Of a DNA stretch of 64,000 nt, positions 1 to 12,100 are shown in pieces (position 1 is the first letter of the stretch; the number at the start of each line of letters is the position of its first letter). Under the pieces are notes generated by a model. That model was given only the letters and a program-made list of their open reading frames with translations. It was not told the origin of the DNA and did not search any database. Both the position numbers and the translations under genes were made by a program. Source of the DNA: JAOXRU01 sp965247735 (lineage in GTDB: Bacteria; Bacteroidota; Bacteroidia; Flavobacteriales; Flavobacteriaceae); the NCBI GenBank assembly GCA_965247735.1, contig CBDFHN010000002.1, positions 1,364,001 to 1,428,000 on the forward strand, given 5' to 3'.

Positions 1-2930
1 CCTGTATTTCCTGATTCTACGCTGTCACTGCAACCATCACCATCAGCATCTAAGTCTATATTATTGTATACTCCATCATTATCGGTATCATTAGCAAAAC
101 ATACTGCTGCTTGCAAGCCAAAACCTTCGGTTCCAAAAGCGCCAGTTAATGTGGTATGAACCGTAGTTAGCACAAAATTTGAAGGCAATAAATTGGTATT
201 AAAAACCACAGACCATGTTGCTGTACTATTATAATGATCTACTGTTTGTGTAATTATAGCTCCTGAGCTAAGTATTGTACCATCCGCAACGTCCAGTTGG
301 TTGTCTGGATCTAAAACTATAGCATTAACTACCGGACTATAATTAAATTGAATTGTTTGTGCTTCTGTATCATTTTCAGCATCACCATTTCCTGTAATTG
401 ACGGTCCATAAGTAACAGTACTTAACAATCCATCTGTTCTTGGCGCTATAGTATGAACAATGTTTATTGTATTTGAAGCATCACTAAAAATATAATGCAA
501 TCCATTGGCATTGGCATAATTATTTGCAGCAACAAGCGCTACACTAGCATCGGACAAATCTACACTATAATCTGCTACACCAGCTCCACTAGTAAATGTA
601 CCTGCTATTAACTGACTTGCAATTGGCATTGTATAGGTGCTTGTTTCTCCTTTACCATTACTACAGGATAATTCTTCGGTATCCAAAACACCATCATTAT
701 CATCATCCAAGTCCAATAAATCTCCAACACCATCATTATCGCTATCTGCACAAGAATTTAATAGTGCTGATACTGCTAAATAAGCTGTAGAAGCATAGTT
801 AATTGTTCCTGTAGTTCCGTTCTCAAAAGTATCTAACAATCCATTGACATTAACATCTGTTCCTGTATTGAAATTTACAATATCATTATTAGCTACAAGC
901 GTGTTGCTAGCTTCAACACCATCACTACATCCATCCCCATCTGAATCCAAATCCAAGAAATTAGGAATGCCATCACCATCCACATCAGTATTATATGAAA
1001 TTGGGTTTTCTACACTGTCTAAAATTCCGTCATTATCTGCATCAATATCATTTAGGTTAACAATTCCATCACCATCGGTATCAAGGCAAGCACTCCCTGC
1101 AGGATTTATTCCATATTTTAAATATGTAGAGCTATAGGTTACTGTTGCTAAAATAGTGTCATCTGTTTCTAAACTATTCGCCAAGCCATTATCGCCATAA
1201 GGACCAGGAATAATACTTACTGCTTGACTGCTTGTAGCTGATCCTTCAAAGGCATCAGTACACGAATCTCCATCGGCATCGGTATCTAAAAAATTTAATA
1301 CTCCGTCACTATCAATATCCTCTACACCTTCTATAGCATCTGGGATACCATCATTATCAGAATCTAAATCTAATAAATCATCAACGGTATCGCCATCAGA
1401 ATCTATAACCGGATATCCTAAACCAGAATTAGCACTCCATGGTACTCCATTTGCATTTATTGCTCCATCTGCCTGTCCATCATTATCGATATCTACTCCA
1501 TCTACTTCAATAACATCGTTAATTCCATCTCCATCACTATCTAAATCTAAACTATTAGGAATTCCATCTCCATCGGTATCACAAGTTACTGAAGCTGGAG
1601 AACATGATGCTTCTTCTACCACATCCAATATTCCATCATTATCATCATCATCATCATCACAATCGGCTATACCATCATAATCTGTATCTACTAAATATTT
1701 AATCGTTATATATGATGAACTACTACTATAACTTGATGTAATTCCATCTCCACTACTCGTGCTTCTTCCCGCAGAACCTCCATAACCTCCATTATCACCA
1801 GATCTGCAACTTCCTCCACGTCCTGAAGACAGTCCACCACCTCCACCACCACCACCAGCTCCATCTGAGCTGTGGTTACACCCTTGTGATCCTCCAGAAG
1901 ACCCAGTTGTACCAGAAGTACCGTTACTATGTAGTCCTGCACCTCCACCACCTCCACCTCCAGAAGCGATATAAGTTATTTCGCCACCAGCCAATTGTGG
2001 CACTCTTAATCCTGTAGCACCACCACCTCCACCACCAGCTCCACTAAATCCGGAACAACCTGCATTACCACCACGTCCTCCATTATAACCAAAAGCACCT
2101 GTTCCTCCACTTCCACCACCAGTACAGGCTACTCCACCAAATCCACTTAGACCGTTTCTTCCTACTCCAAAGGTTACATTAGATCCTGGAATAACTGTTA
2201 TTGTTCCAAATAGATATCCAGAAGATCCACTACTTCCTGATGAGTGTCCAGAATCTGAACCTCCATTTGCTCCTTTACCACCTACCATGGCTATTTCTAT
2301 ATCAGTAACCCCATCTGGTACTACCCAAGTACCTGAGATTCCACTTAAGTTTACTTCAGTTTGTACACATTGTAAGTTATAGTTGTAATCTGTAATTAAA
2401 AGTGATTCGTTTTTAGTGCCCACTTCCAATTCCCAATCTCCATCTATTCCCGTAATATTTGTTGAAGCCGCTACTGCTATTTCTAATTTTCCTTCTAAAA
2501 ACGCAACAGCTTTTCCCCCATTAATCCCACTAGCAAATTCGCAACCATAAATATTTAATTGCTTATATTTTTTACTTCCTTTTTTAAACTCCGACTGAAT
2601 AAAAATTGATATTTCTTCTGCATTTAGCCATTTTCCCCCAATTAAAAGTTCGCCAGAACGTCCATGTGAAAACAAATGATATGTTGTTGTCTTTTTTGAT
2701 AAACCTTCTACAGCATTAGATAATATTTTTGCCTCTTCAACCCCTGATGCGATATATCCATTTGGAATACCAATACCTAATGAACTACTTAATTCGTTAG
2801 AAGAGTTAATGATATCGTTTCCTTTTGCAGTATGTAAACCAAGAATGAGAAATAGTACCGAAGAGTATTTAATTAGTTTTTTTGTGAGGTCAAAAACAAA
2901 TCTTTGTTGGTTCTCTAATTTTTTTGTCAT
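1..2930 (-). CDS. Large secreted surface protein, DUF4347 + glycine-rich + calcium-binding repeats (C-terminus outside window)
   Basis: The open frame runs from an ATG at 2930 to the left edge (976 codons seen, no stop), so the C-terminus and any T9SS signal are missing. Residues about 20-36 form a hydrophobic secretion signal. Residues about 50-171 match DUF4347, with FSHGRSG around His89, IYGCEFASG around Cys130 and a closing DWELEVG. Residues about 192-410 are a glycine-rich domain introduced by VVPDGVTDIEI, like the Gly_rich domains of bacterial surface proteins. From about 415 on there are many DxDxDG calcium-binding (thrombospondin type 3-like) repeats, interrupted by a beta-sandwich-like stretch around 720-930. 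It probably is a cell-surface adhesin exported by the type IX system; the export route is inferred from the neighbouring cassette. A terminator separates it from the OmpA gene upstream. Confidence 0.85.
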   Translation of the reverse strand, partial: MTKKLENQQRFVFDLTKKLIKYSSVLFLILGLHTAKGNDIINSSNELSSSLGIGIPNGYIASGVEEAKILSNAVEGLSKKTTTYHLFSHGRSGELLIGGKWLNAEEISIFIQSEFKKGSKKYKQLNIYGCEFASGINGGKAVAFLEGKLEIAVAASTNITGIDGDWELEVGTKNESLLITDYNYNLQCVQTEVNLSGISGTWVVPDGVTDIEIAMVGGKGANGGSDSGHSSGSSGSSGYLFGTITVIPGSNVTFGVGRNGLSGFGGVACTGGGSGGTGAFGYNGGRGGNAGCSGFSGAGGGGGGATGLRVPQLAGGEITYIASGGGGGGGAGLHSNGTSGTTGSSGGSQGCNHSSDGAGGGGGGGGLSSGRGGSCRSGDNGGYGGSAGRSTSSGDGITSSYSSSSSYITIKYLVDTDYDGIADCDDDDDDNDGILDVVEEASCSPASVTCDTDGDGIPNSLDLDSDGDGINDVIEVDGVDIDNDGQADGAINANGVPWSANSGLGYPVIDSDGDTVDDLLDLDSDNDGIPDAIEGVEDIDSDGVLNFLDTDADGDSCTDAFEGSATSSQAVSIIPGPYGDNGLANSLETDDTILATVTYSSTYLKYGINPAGSACLDTDGDGIVNLNDIDADNDGILDSVENPISYNTDVDGDGIPNFLDLDSDGDGCSDGVEASNTLVANNDIVNFNTGTDVNVNGLLDTFENGTTGTINYASTAYLAVSALLNSCADSDNDGVGDLLDLDDDNDGVLDTEELSCSNGKGETSTYTMPIASQLIAGTFTSGAGVADYSVDLSDASVALVAANNYANANGLHYIFSDASNTINIVHTIAPRTDGLLSTVTYGPSITGNGDAENDTEAQTIQFNYSPVVNAIVLDPDNQLDVADGTILSSGAIITQTVDHYNSTATWSVVFNTNLLPSNFVLTTVHTTLTGAFGTEGFGLQAAVCFANDTDNDGVYNNIDLDADGDGCSDSVESGNT

Positions 2931-3136
2931 GCTGGCGGTTTTTTGGGCTTCTTGTTGGCTACAGAAGAGGTTCTTTTTATATTGTTGTTGCTAACGTTAT
3001 CTAAACGAAAGACAGCAATTGGGGTTTAAAAATAACACTTGTCAGAAAAAGATTACGAATTTTGTTGTCAAAGCTTAATAAACGTACATAAACCACAGGA
3101 AATGCCTAAAAACAATAGATGGAAATATCAAAAACC

Positions 3137-3172
3137 AAAAAAGCCTCTTAAAATTAATTAAGAAGCTTTTTT
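3137..3172 (-). terminator. Rho-independent terminator after the OmpA-like gene
   Basis: The arms AAGCCTCTTAA and TTAAGAAGCTT form an 11-bp stem with one mismatch. A-runs and T-runs flank it, so the minus-strand transcript ends in a U tract. It closes the adhesin-sprF-ompA operon before the next minus-strand gene. Confidence 0.75.
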
Positions 3173-3217
3173 ACTTTGATTGGTTAACTTGCTTAGTTTT
3201 CACTAAACTATTTGGTA

Positions 3218-5119
3218 TTATTTTATACTTACAATAAACTCTGATCGTCTATTTAATTCGTGCTTTTTCTTTGAACATCTAACTCCATTTGTGCAGCCAT
3301 TTTCAATTTCTGATTCTCCATAACCGTTACCACTAATTCTGATTTCTAAAATTCCTTGAGCCACTAAATATGCAGCAGTAGCTTTTGCGCGTTCGTCAGA
3401 TAATTTTAAGTTATAACTATCCTTTCCTCTACTATCTGTATGTGATCTAACTTCTACATTTAAAGTAGTATATTTTTTAAGATAAGCCACAACTTTATCC
3501 AATTCTAATGCAGCGTCTTCACGAATATCTGATTTATCAAAATTGAAATAAATTGGTTTTAAATTTAATACCTCAGCTAAGTCTTGTTTTGCTAACAACA
3601 ACTCTTGTTTGTATAATTTTGCTTCTTTTCTTGTTAACTTCAATTGATGAGTTTCGCCTTCATATAATTCTTTGGCTCCAGATAAAACATAATTTAAATC
3701 ATTACAATCAATTGCAAAACTATAATTTCCACTTGCATCAGTAACAGTTTCAACCAGTTTCCCAGTTTCACTTGATGTCAATATTACAGTTACATTTGCT
3801 AATATTTCATTTGTTTCTTTATCTTTTGCAATTCCGCTTATTGTTCCATCACAATCAAAGGCTAAAGGTGAATTTTCTGTAAATGAATAAATATCATCTC
3901 CTCCTTTACCACCTGCTCTATTTGATGCAAAATACCCAGTATTGGTCATATCATCGATTATGTAAGTAAAATCGTCCTGAGTACCATTTACTGGTGCTCC
4001 TACGTTTAATACTTTACCATCAGATAATTCATCCAAACGTACTGCAAATACATCTAAGCCCCCAAGTCCTGGATGGCCATCAGAAGAAAAATACAATACA
4101 CCTTCCTTGCTTACAGAAGGGAAAGATTCACGTCCTTCTGTATTGATATTTTTTCCAAGGTTCTTAGGAGTTCCATAAGCATTTTCTGTTATTGCAACAG
4201 AGTAAAGATCTGATTCTCCAACAGAATCTGGCATATCAGACACAAAATACAATTGTTTTTCATCAATACTTAATGCTGGATGTGCTACCGAATATAAATC
4301 GCTATTAAATGGTAATTCTTCTATATTTGACCATTTTCCATCAACCATGCTTGCTTTATAGATTTTTAGACGCATTACATCTTTAGTATCTTTACCTTCA
4401 ATACCATCCACAAAGTTGTTTCTAGTAAAATACATGGTATTTCCATCTTTAGTAAATACAGATGTAGACTCATGAAATTTGGTATTGATTTCTTTTGATA
4501 GTTTTTCAATACTACCATCAATATTACCATAAATATCTAATAATCCTTTATTATTCCATTCATGGGTACGTTTTGCCGCTATTCCTGTATCTCTAGCAGA
4601 AGCAAAATACAGACTCTTTTTGTAAAAAGAAGGCGCAAAGTCAGATCCATTAGAATTTACATTCATATTTTCAATGGTATATCTTCCAGAATTATTTTTG
4701 ATTATAGCGATATAATCCTTTTGCTCCTTGTATTTTGAGGCCCTAACATTTGCAGGTTCTACTGCTGTTAAATAGCGTTCCATTAATGCATCAGATTGTG
4801 TATAATCACCTGAAGATTTTAAACTCTGAGCGCATTTATAAATATAACTTTTGTCTAAATTATCATCTTTTAATTCCAATAACTTTAAGTACCATTTAGA
4901 TGCTTCCTGATAGTTGGCATTAAAATAATTAGCATCACCTAAGCGCTCATAAATTTCTGAGTTGGAAAGCCCTTTTTCGTTTAAAGATTTATAGGTTGCT
5001 ATTGCAGACATATACGCATAATCATCATATGCTTTTGCTGCTTTTTTTTCTTTTTGTCCGTAAGATATACTTGTAAAAAAAAGTAATCCTGCAGCTATGT
5101 ATGTGATTGTTTTTTTCAT
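3218..5119 (-). CDS. PorE-like OmpA family protein (TPR, beta-propeller, carboxypeptidase-regulatory, OmpA domains)
   Basis: A 633-residue envelope protein that should anchor an outer-membrane complex to peptidoglycan. It has a signal peptide (about 1-21) and TPR-like helices (about 25-130). PD40/WD40-like propeller blades (about 160-410) contain repeated motifs such as LYFASARD, LYFVSDMPD and GYFASNRAGGKGGDD. A carboxypeptidase-regulatory-like Ig domain follows (about 425-490), then a C-terminal OmpA domain with IYFNFDKSDIR and HTDSRGKDSYN. This is the domain order of PorE of the type IX secretion machinery, but many Bacteroidota carry several paralogues next to porP/sprF genes, so it is more likely a cassette-specific partner than the core component. 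It starts 13 bp after the SprF-like stop codon, which implies co-transcription. Confidence 0.9.
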   Translation of the reverse strand: MKKTITYIAAGLLFFTSISYGQKEKKAAKAYDDYAYMSAIATYKSLNEKGLSNSEIYERLGDANYFNANYQEASKWYLKLLELKDDNLDKSYIYKCAQSLKSSGDYTQSDALMERYLTAVEPANVRASKYKEQKDYIAIIKNNSGRYTIENMNVNSNGSDFAPSFYKKSLYFASARDTGIAAKRTHEWNNKGLLDIYGNIDGSIEKLSKEINTKFHESTSVFTKDGNTMYFTRNNFVDGIEGKDTKDVMRLKIYKASMVDGKWSNIEELPFNSDLYSVAHPALSIDEKQLYFVSDMPDSVGESDLYSVAITENAYGTPKNLGKNINTEGRESFPSVSKEGVLYFSSDGHPGLGGLDVFAVRLDELSDGKVLNVGAPVNGTQDDFTYIIDDMTNTGYFASNRAGGKGGDDIYSFTENSPLAFDCDGTISGIAKDKETNEILANVTVILTSSETGKLVETVTDASGNYSFAIDCNDLNYVLSGAKELYEGETHQLKLTRKEAKLYKQELLLAKQDLAEVLNLKPIYFNFDKSDIREDAALELDKVVAYLKKYTTLNVEVRSHTDSRGKDSYNLKLSDERAKATAAYLVAQGILEIRISGNGYGESEIENGCTNGVRCSKKKHELNRRSEFIVSIK

Positions 5120-5132
5120 TATAAATGCTTTT

Positions 5133-6074
5133 TTAGAAGAATCTTGGGGTTATTAAGCGTTTTACTTTACTATAGAGCTCATAACGAAGCATAATTTCAA
5201 ATGACCCACTATTAAACGAACTATTTCCTAGTGCAGTAGTTTCTTTGTCATAGCCTACTCCTATCATAAAACTATCAGAAATTTGGAATCCCACCAATGC
5301 ACTTACTGCTGCATCCCATCTGTAGGCTGCTCCAAATGTAAACTTCTCATTATACATAAAATTTGCAGATACATCGGCTTGTAATGGCGCCCCACTTACA
5401 GCTTTAAATAATACTGCTGGCTTAAATTTTAAGTTATAAGACAAATCAAAGACATATCCTGCAATAGCATAATAGTTAATACGCTCGGTAGCAAGATGCG
5501 AACCTGAACTTTTTGATGTATCAAAATGTTCGGTCTCTAATAAATTTGGTGCTGATAGCCCTAAATAGAATTTATCGGTATGATAATACACTCCTACACC
5601 AATATTTGGCGAAAACTTTTTGTCAGCCTGAGGTAAATCACTAGCCATTTTATCTATTCCATATCCTGATAATTGTGCATAATTAACGTTTAACAAATGC
5701 CCTCCTGCTTTTAATCCAAATGATAATTTAGCAGTTCTAGAAGTTCTAATTGTATAAGAAGCAGAAGCATCAAAACTAGTTTCTGCTAGCGTTCCATTTC
5801 CGATTTCATCTCTTACTACTGACAGTCCTAAACCTAGGTTTTTAGATACTGGACTATTAACATTTAAAGTCTGTGTAGTTGGTGCACCATCTAATCCAAC
5901 CCATTGAGACCTGTGTAATGCTGCTGCACTAAAAACACCTCTAGAGCCCGCATATGCTGGGTTAACCACTATAGTATTGTACATGTACTGTGTGTACTGA
6001 GCGTCTTGCTGTGCACTTACAACCTCTACAGAGGTTATAAGTAACACTACAAGTATTGCTATGTATTGCTTCAT
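5133..6074 (-). CDS. PorP/SprF family type IX secretion outer-membrane protein
   Basis: A 313-residue outer-membrane beta-barrel of the PorP/SprF family. In Flavobacterium johnsoniae SprF is needed to secrete the adhesin SprB, and related proteins serve other type B C-terminal-signal cargo. The ATG at 6074 is chosen because it is followed directly by a signal peptide (KQYIAILVVLLITSVEVVSA). The frame stays open further upstream, but that stretch is charged and runs into the adhesin stop codon. After cleavage comes the family hallmark QYMYNTIVVNPAYAGSR, then alternating beta strands to the end. It lies 43 bp after the adhesin and 13 bp before the OmpA-like gene, so it is probably the dedicated export partner of that adhesin. 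Confidence 0.92.
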   Translation of the reverse strand: MKQYIAILVVLLITSVEVVSAQQDAQYTQYMYNTIVVNPAYAGSRGVFSAAALHRSQWVGLDGAPTTQTLNVNSPVSKNLGLGLSVVRDEIGNGTLAETSFDASASYTIRTSRTAKLSFGLKAGGHLLNVNYAQLSGYGIDKMASDLPQADKKFSPNIGVGVYYHTDKFYLGLSAPNLLETEHFDTSKSSGSHLATERINYYAIAGYVFDLSYNLKFKPAVLFKAVSGAPLQADVSANFMYNEKFTFGAAYRWDAAVSALVGFQISDSFMIGVGYDKETTALGNSSFNSGSFEIMLRYELYSKVKRLITPRFF

Positions 6075-6117
6075 TGTTTTATTTTTTTGATTCTTATACA
6101 TCTTTACTTTTTCTTTA

Positions 6118-9100
6118 TTAGTTAACATATAAGTATCCTGTTTTCTTCTTAAAGTCTTCTCCATCTTTATAACTAATGATATAGAAATACACTCCTGAAG
6201 GAAGTTTATCTTCTTGTTTTAAAGTTGCTCGACCGTTAGATTCTCCTCTAAAAACATTTGCCTCATTATCATAACTATCTATTTTAAAGACTGAAACTCC
6301 CCATCTGTTAAATACCTCCACAGTATTTTCTGGATAACTTTTAATACCCTTAATTTTAAAATATTCGTTTGTAGTATCTCCATTTGGAGTAATTAGCTCA
6401 TTCGCGATTTCTATTCCACAAGTTGTTCCTTCTGGTGTAGTACCATTGATATGATCACATGGATCTAATGGATTGGTACCATCGGCAACTTCTCTTCCAT
6501 CAAGGATTCCATCATTATCTGTATCAGGATTGTTAGGATCTGTTGTTTTTACAGGATCAGTTGTACTATGCTGAATTGTTAATTCTTCATCATATGTTAA
6601 TCCATCATTATCACAATCACTATCTCCTAATGGAGTACCTCCTATGTTATCACAACTAGCAAAAGGATCTGTATTGTCAAGTAACTCTTGACCATTAGTA
6701 ATTAAATCTCCATCACAATCTGCATCTTGCCATGCTGTACTAGGTGTTAAATCTTGACTAGCAATCACTAAATCGCAACTATCAAAAGGAAGTGTTCCGT
6801 CTTCTAATTCTTTTTTATTAGAAACACCATCACCATCACAGTCACTAGTATCCCAAGCTGAACTTGTTGCTACCGTTTGACTTAAAATAACAAGACTACA
6901 GGCATCTTTTGGATCGGTACCGTCTAAAACTTCCTGTTCATTTGTTACTCCATCTCCATCACAATCTTGCGTTGCAGTAATTGTTTCTGTGATATCTGCT
7001 AGGTTATAGGAGCATGGGTCAAATAAATCAGTACTATTTGTGATTTCTAATCCATTTATTACTCCATCACCGTCACAGTCTAAAGCGTTCCATCCAGAAC
7101 TTACATTTGCTATTACCTGACTTGCTAATTCATATGAACATCCATCATTTGGATTTGTTCCATCAGATACTTCTTTTGCATTTGGCACACCGTCTCCGTC
7201 GTCATCTGCATCAATTATACTTATCGTTACCAATGCTGTAGCACATGAACCTCCTGACAATGTATTACATACTTGATAAGACACTATTACTGTTCCTCCT
7301 GCTAATGCTTCTGCCTCAGTTGGACTATAACTAATTTCACCTGTAGTACCATCTAATACAATAACTCCTGCTCCAGTAGTTCCTGTTTGCGTAATACTTG
7401 TAGTTACTCCAGCAACAAAATCATCATTAGCTAAAATATCATATACAGTTGCTGTTCCATAAGTTGCCGTAAATGCATCCGCTACTGCCGTTGGCACTAA
7501 TGGATTTAAATCTCCTCCATTGGTATTTCCGTCATTATCACAATCTAGAGCATCCCAGATTGTTAATGGTGTTAATGTCTGATTTGCCACTACTAAACTA
7601 CATGGATCACGCGGATCGGTAGTACCAGTAACTTCTGTTCCATTAATTACGCCATCATTATCACAATCTAATAAATTCCATCCTGAACTTACATTTGCAA
7701 TAACCTGACTTGCCGATAAATACAAACAGCCATCTGTTGGATTTGTTCCATCTATAATCTCTTTTCCATTTGGTACGCCATCTCCGTCATCATCCGAATC
7801 AGTAATTGTTATGGTTACTACTGCTGTTCCACATACACCACCTGATAAGGTATTACATACTTGATATTCTACGGTTACACTTCCGCCAGCTACTGCTTCT
7901 GCGGCTGTTGGTGTGTAACTTATTTCTCCTGTTGAGGCAGTAAAACTTACCGTTCCTCCTGCCGTGTTATTTGCTCCTGTGGTCACCGTTCTAACCAAAC
8001 TAGTGTTTCCTCCAGGTACAAAATCATCATTGGTCAATACATTAAAGGTACTGGCACTTCCATATAATGCGGTAAATGCATCTGCACTTACTGATGGACT
8101 TAATGGATTTAAATCTCCTCCATTGGTATTTCCATCATTATCACAGTCTAATAAGTTCCATGCTGTTAATGGTGTTAATGTCTGATTTGCCACTACTAAA
8201 CTACATGGATCACGCGGATCGGTAGTATCAGTAACTTCTGTTCCATTAATTACGCCATCATCATCACAATCTAATAAGTTCCATGCTGAACTTACATTTG
8301 CAATAACTTGACTTGCCGATAAGTATAAACATCCATCATTTGGATTTGTTCCATCTATAATCTCTTTTCCATTTGGTACGCCATCTCCATCATCATCCGA
8401 ATCAGTAATTGTTATGGTTACTACTGCTGTTGCACATACGCCACCTGATAAGGTATTACATACTTGATATTCTACGGTTACACTTCCGCCAGCTACTGCT
8501 TCTGCGGCTGTTGGTGTATAACTTATTTCTCCGGTTAAGGCAGCAAAACTTACCGTTCCTCCTGCCGTGTTATTTGCTCCTGTGGTCACCGTTCTAACCA
8601 AACTAGTGTTTCCTCCAGGTACAAAATCATCATTGGTCAATACATTAAAGGTACTGGCACTTCCATATAATGCGGTAAATGCATCTGCACTTACTGATGG
8701 ACTTAATGGATTTAAATCTCCTCCATTGGTATTTCCATCATTATCACAGTCTAATAAGTTCCATGCTGTTAATGGTGTTAATGTCTGATTTGCCACTACT
8801 AAACTACATGGATCACGCGGATCGGTAGTATCAGTAACTTCTGTTCCATTAATTACGCCATCATCATCACAATCTAATAAGTTCCATGCTGAACTTACAT
8901 TTGCAATAACTTGACTTGCCGATAAGTATAAACATCCATCATTTGGATTTGTTCCATCTATAATCTCTTTTCCATTTGGTACGCCATCTCCGTCATCATC
9001 CGAATCAGTAATTGTTATGGTTACTACTGCTGTTGCACATACGCCACCTGATAAGGTATTACATACTTGATATTCTACGGTTACACTTCCGCCAGCTACT

Positions 9101-12100
9101 GCTTCTGCGGCTGTTGGTGTATAACTTATTTCTCCGGTTAAGGCAGCAAAACTTACCGTTCCTCCTGCCGTGTTATTTGCTCCTGTGGTCACCGTTCTAA
9201 CCAAACTAGTGTTTCCTCCAGGTACAAAATCATCATTGGTCAATACATTAAAGGTACTGGCACTTCCATATAATGCGGTAAATGCATCTGCACTTACTGA
9301 TGGACTTAATGGATTTAAATCTCCTCCATTGGTATTTCCATCATTATCACAATCTAATAAGTTCCATGCTGTTAATGGTGTTAATGTCTGATTTGCCACT
9401 ACTAAACTACATGGATCACGCGGATCGGTAGTATCAGTAACTTCTGTTCCATTAATTACGCCATCATTATCACAATCCAATAAATTCCATGCTGAACTTA
9501 CATTTGCAATAACTTGACTTGCCGATAAGTATAAACATCCATCATTTGGATTTGTTCCATCTATAATCTCTTTTCCATTTGGTACGCCATCTCCGTCATC
9601 ATCCGAATCAGTAATTGTTATGGTTACTACTGCTGTTCCACATACACCACCTGATAAGGTATTACATACTTGATATTCTACGGTTACACTTCCGCCAGCT
9701 ACTGCTTCTGCGGCTGTTGGTGTGTAACTTATTTCTCCTGTTGAGGCAGTAAAACTTACCGTTCCTCCTGCCGTGTTATTTGCTCCTGTGGTCACCGTTC
9801 TAACCAAACTAGTGTTTCCTCCAGATACAAAATCATCATTGGTCAATACATTAAAGGTACTGGCACTTCCGTATAATGCGGTAAATGCATCTGCACTTAC
9901 TGATGGACTTAATGGATTTAAATCTCCTCCATTGGTATTTCCATCATTATCACAGTCTAGAGCATCCCAGATTGTTAATGGTGTTAATGTCTGATTTGCC
10001 ACTACTAAACTACATGGATCACGCGGATCGGTAGTATCAGTAACTTCTGTTCCATTAATTACGCCATCATTATCACAATCCAATAAATTCCATGCTGAAC
10101 TTACATTTGCAATAACCTGACTTGCCGATAAGTATAAACATCCATCATTTGGATTTGTTCCATCTATAATCTCTTTTCCATTTGGTACGCCATCTCCATC
10201 ATCATCCGAATCAGTAATTGTTATGGTTACTACTGCTGTTCCACATACACCACCTGATAAGGTATTACATACTTGATATTCTACGGTTACACTTCCGCCA
10301 GCTACTGCTTCTGCGGCTGTTGGTGTATAACTTATTTCTCCTGTTAAGGCAGCAAAACTTACCGTTCCTCCTGCCGTGTTATTTGCTCCTGTGGTCACCG
10401 TTCTAACAAGACTAGTGTTTCCTCCAGGTACAAAATCATCATTGGTCAATACATTAAAGGTACTGGCACTTCCGTATAATGCGGTAAATGCATCTGCACT
10501 TACTGATGGACTTAATGGATTTAAATCTCCTCCATTGGTATTTCCATCATTATCACAGTCTAGAGCATCCCAGATTGTTAATGGTGTTAATGTCTGATTT
10601 GCCACTACTAAACTACATGGATCACGCGGATCGGTAGTATCAGTAACTTCTGTTCCATTAATTACGCCATCATTATCACAATCCAATAAATTCCATGCTG
10701 AACTTACATTTGCAATAACCTGACTTGCCGATAAATACAAACAGCCATCTGTTGGATTTGTTCCATCTATAATCTCTTTTCCATTTGGTACGCCATCTCC
10801 GTCATCATCCGAATCAGTAATTGTTATGGTTACTACTGCTGTTCCACATACGCCACCTGATAAGGTATTACATACTTGATATTCTACGGTTACACTTCCG
10901 CCAGCTACTGCTTCTGCGGCTGTTGGTGTATAACTTATTTCTCCTGTTGAGGCAGTAAAACTTACCGTTCCTCCTGCCGTGTTATTTGCTCCTGTGGTCA
11001 CCGTTCTAACAAGACTAGTGTTTCCTCCAGGTACAAAATCATCATTGGTCAATACATTAAAGGTACTGGCACTTCCATATAATGCGGTAAATGCATCTGC
11101 ACTTACTGATGGACTTAATGGATTTAAATCTCCTCCATTGGTATTTCCATCATTATCACAGTCTAATAAGTTCCATGCTGTTAATGGTGTTAATGTCTGA
11201 TTTGCCACTACTAAACTACATGGATCACGCGGATCGGTAGTATCAGTAACTTCTGTTCCATTAATTACGCCATCATCATCACAATCTAATAAGTTCCATG
11301 CTGAACTTACATTTGCAATAACCTGACTTGCCGATAAGTATAAACATCCATCATTTGGATTTGTTCCATCTACTGCTTCTTTTCCATTGGGTACGCCATC
11401 TCCGTCATCATCTGCATCTGTAATTGTAATAGTTACTACTGCTGTTGCACATACGCCACCTGATAAGGTATTACATACTTGATATTCTACGGTTACACTT
11501 CCGCCAGCTACTGCTTCTGCGGCTGTTGGTGTATAACTTATTTCTCCTGTTAAGGCAGCAAAACTTACCGTTCCTCCTGCCGTGTTATTTGCTCCTGTGG
11601 TCACCGTTCTAACCAAACTAGTGTTTCCTCCAGGTACAAAATCATCATTGGTCAATACATTAAAGGTACTGGCACTTCCGTATAATGCGGTAAATGCATC
11701 TGCACTTACTGATGGACTTAATGGATTTAAATCTCCTCCATTAGTATTTCCATCATTATCACAGTCTAATAAGTTCCATGCTGTTAATGGTGTTAATGTC
11801 TGATTTGCCACTACTAAACTACATGGATCACGCGGATCGGTAGTATCAGTAACTTCTGTTCCATTAATTACGCCATCATTATCACAATCTAATAAATTCC
11901 ATCCTGAACTTACATTTGCAATAACCTGACTTGCCGATAAATACAAACAGCCATCTGTTGGATTTGTTCCATCTATAATCTCTTTTCCATTTGGTACGCC
12001 ATCTCCGTCATCATCCGAATCAGTAATTGTTATGGTTACTACTGCTGTTCCACATACACCACCTGATAAGGTATTACATACTTGATATTCTACGGTTACA

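Noticed and set aside
1706..1957. Minus-strand ORF of 83 codons
   Set aside because: It lies within the glycine-rich part of the 1-2930 gene in another frame; the real frame is continuous with sensible domains on both sides.
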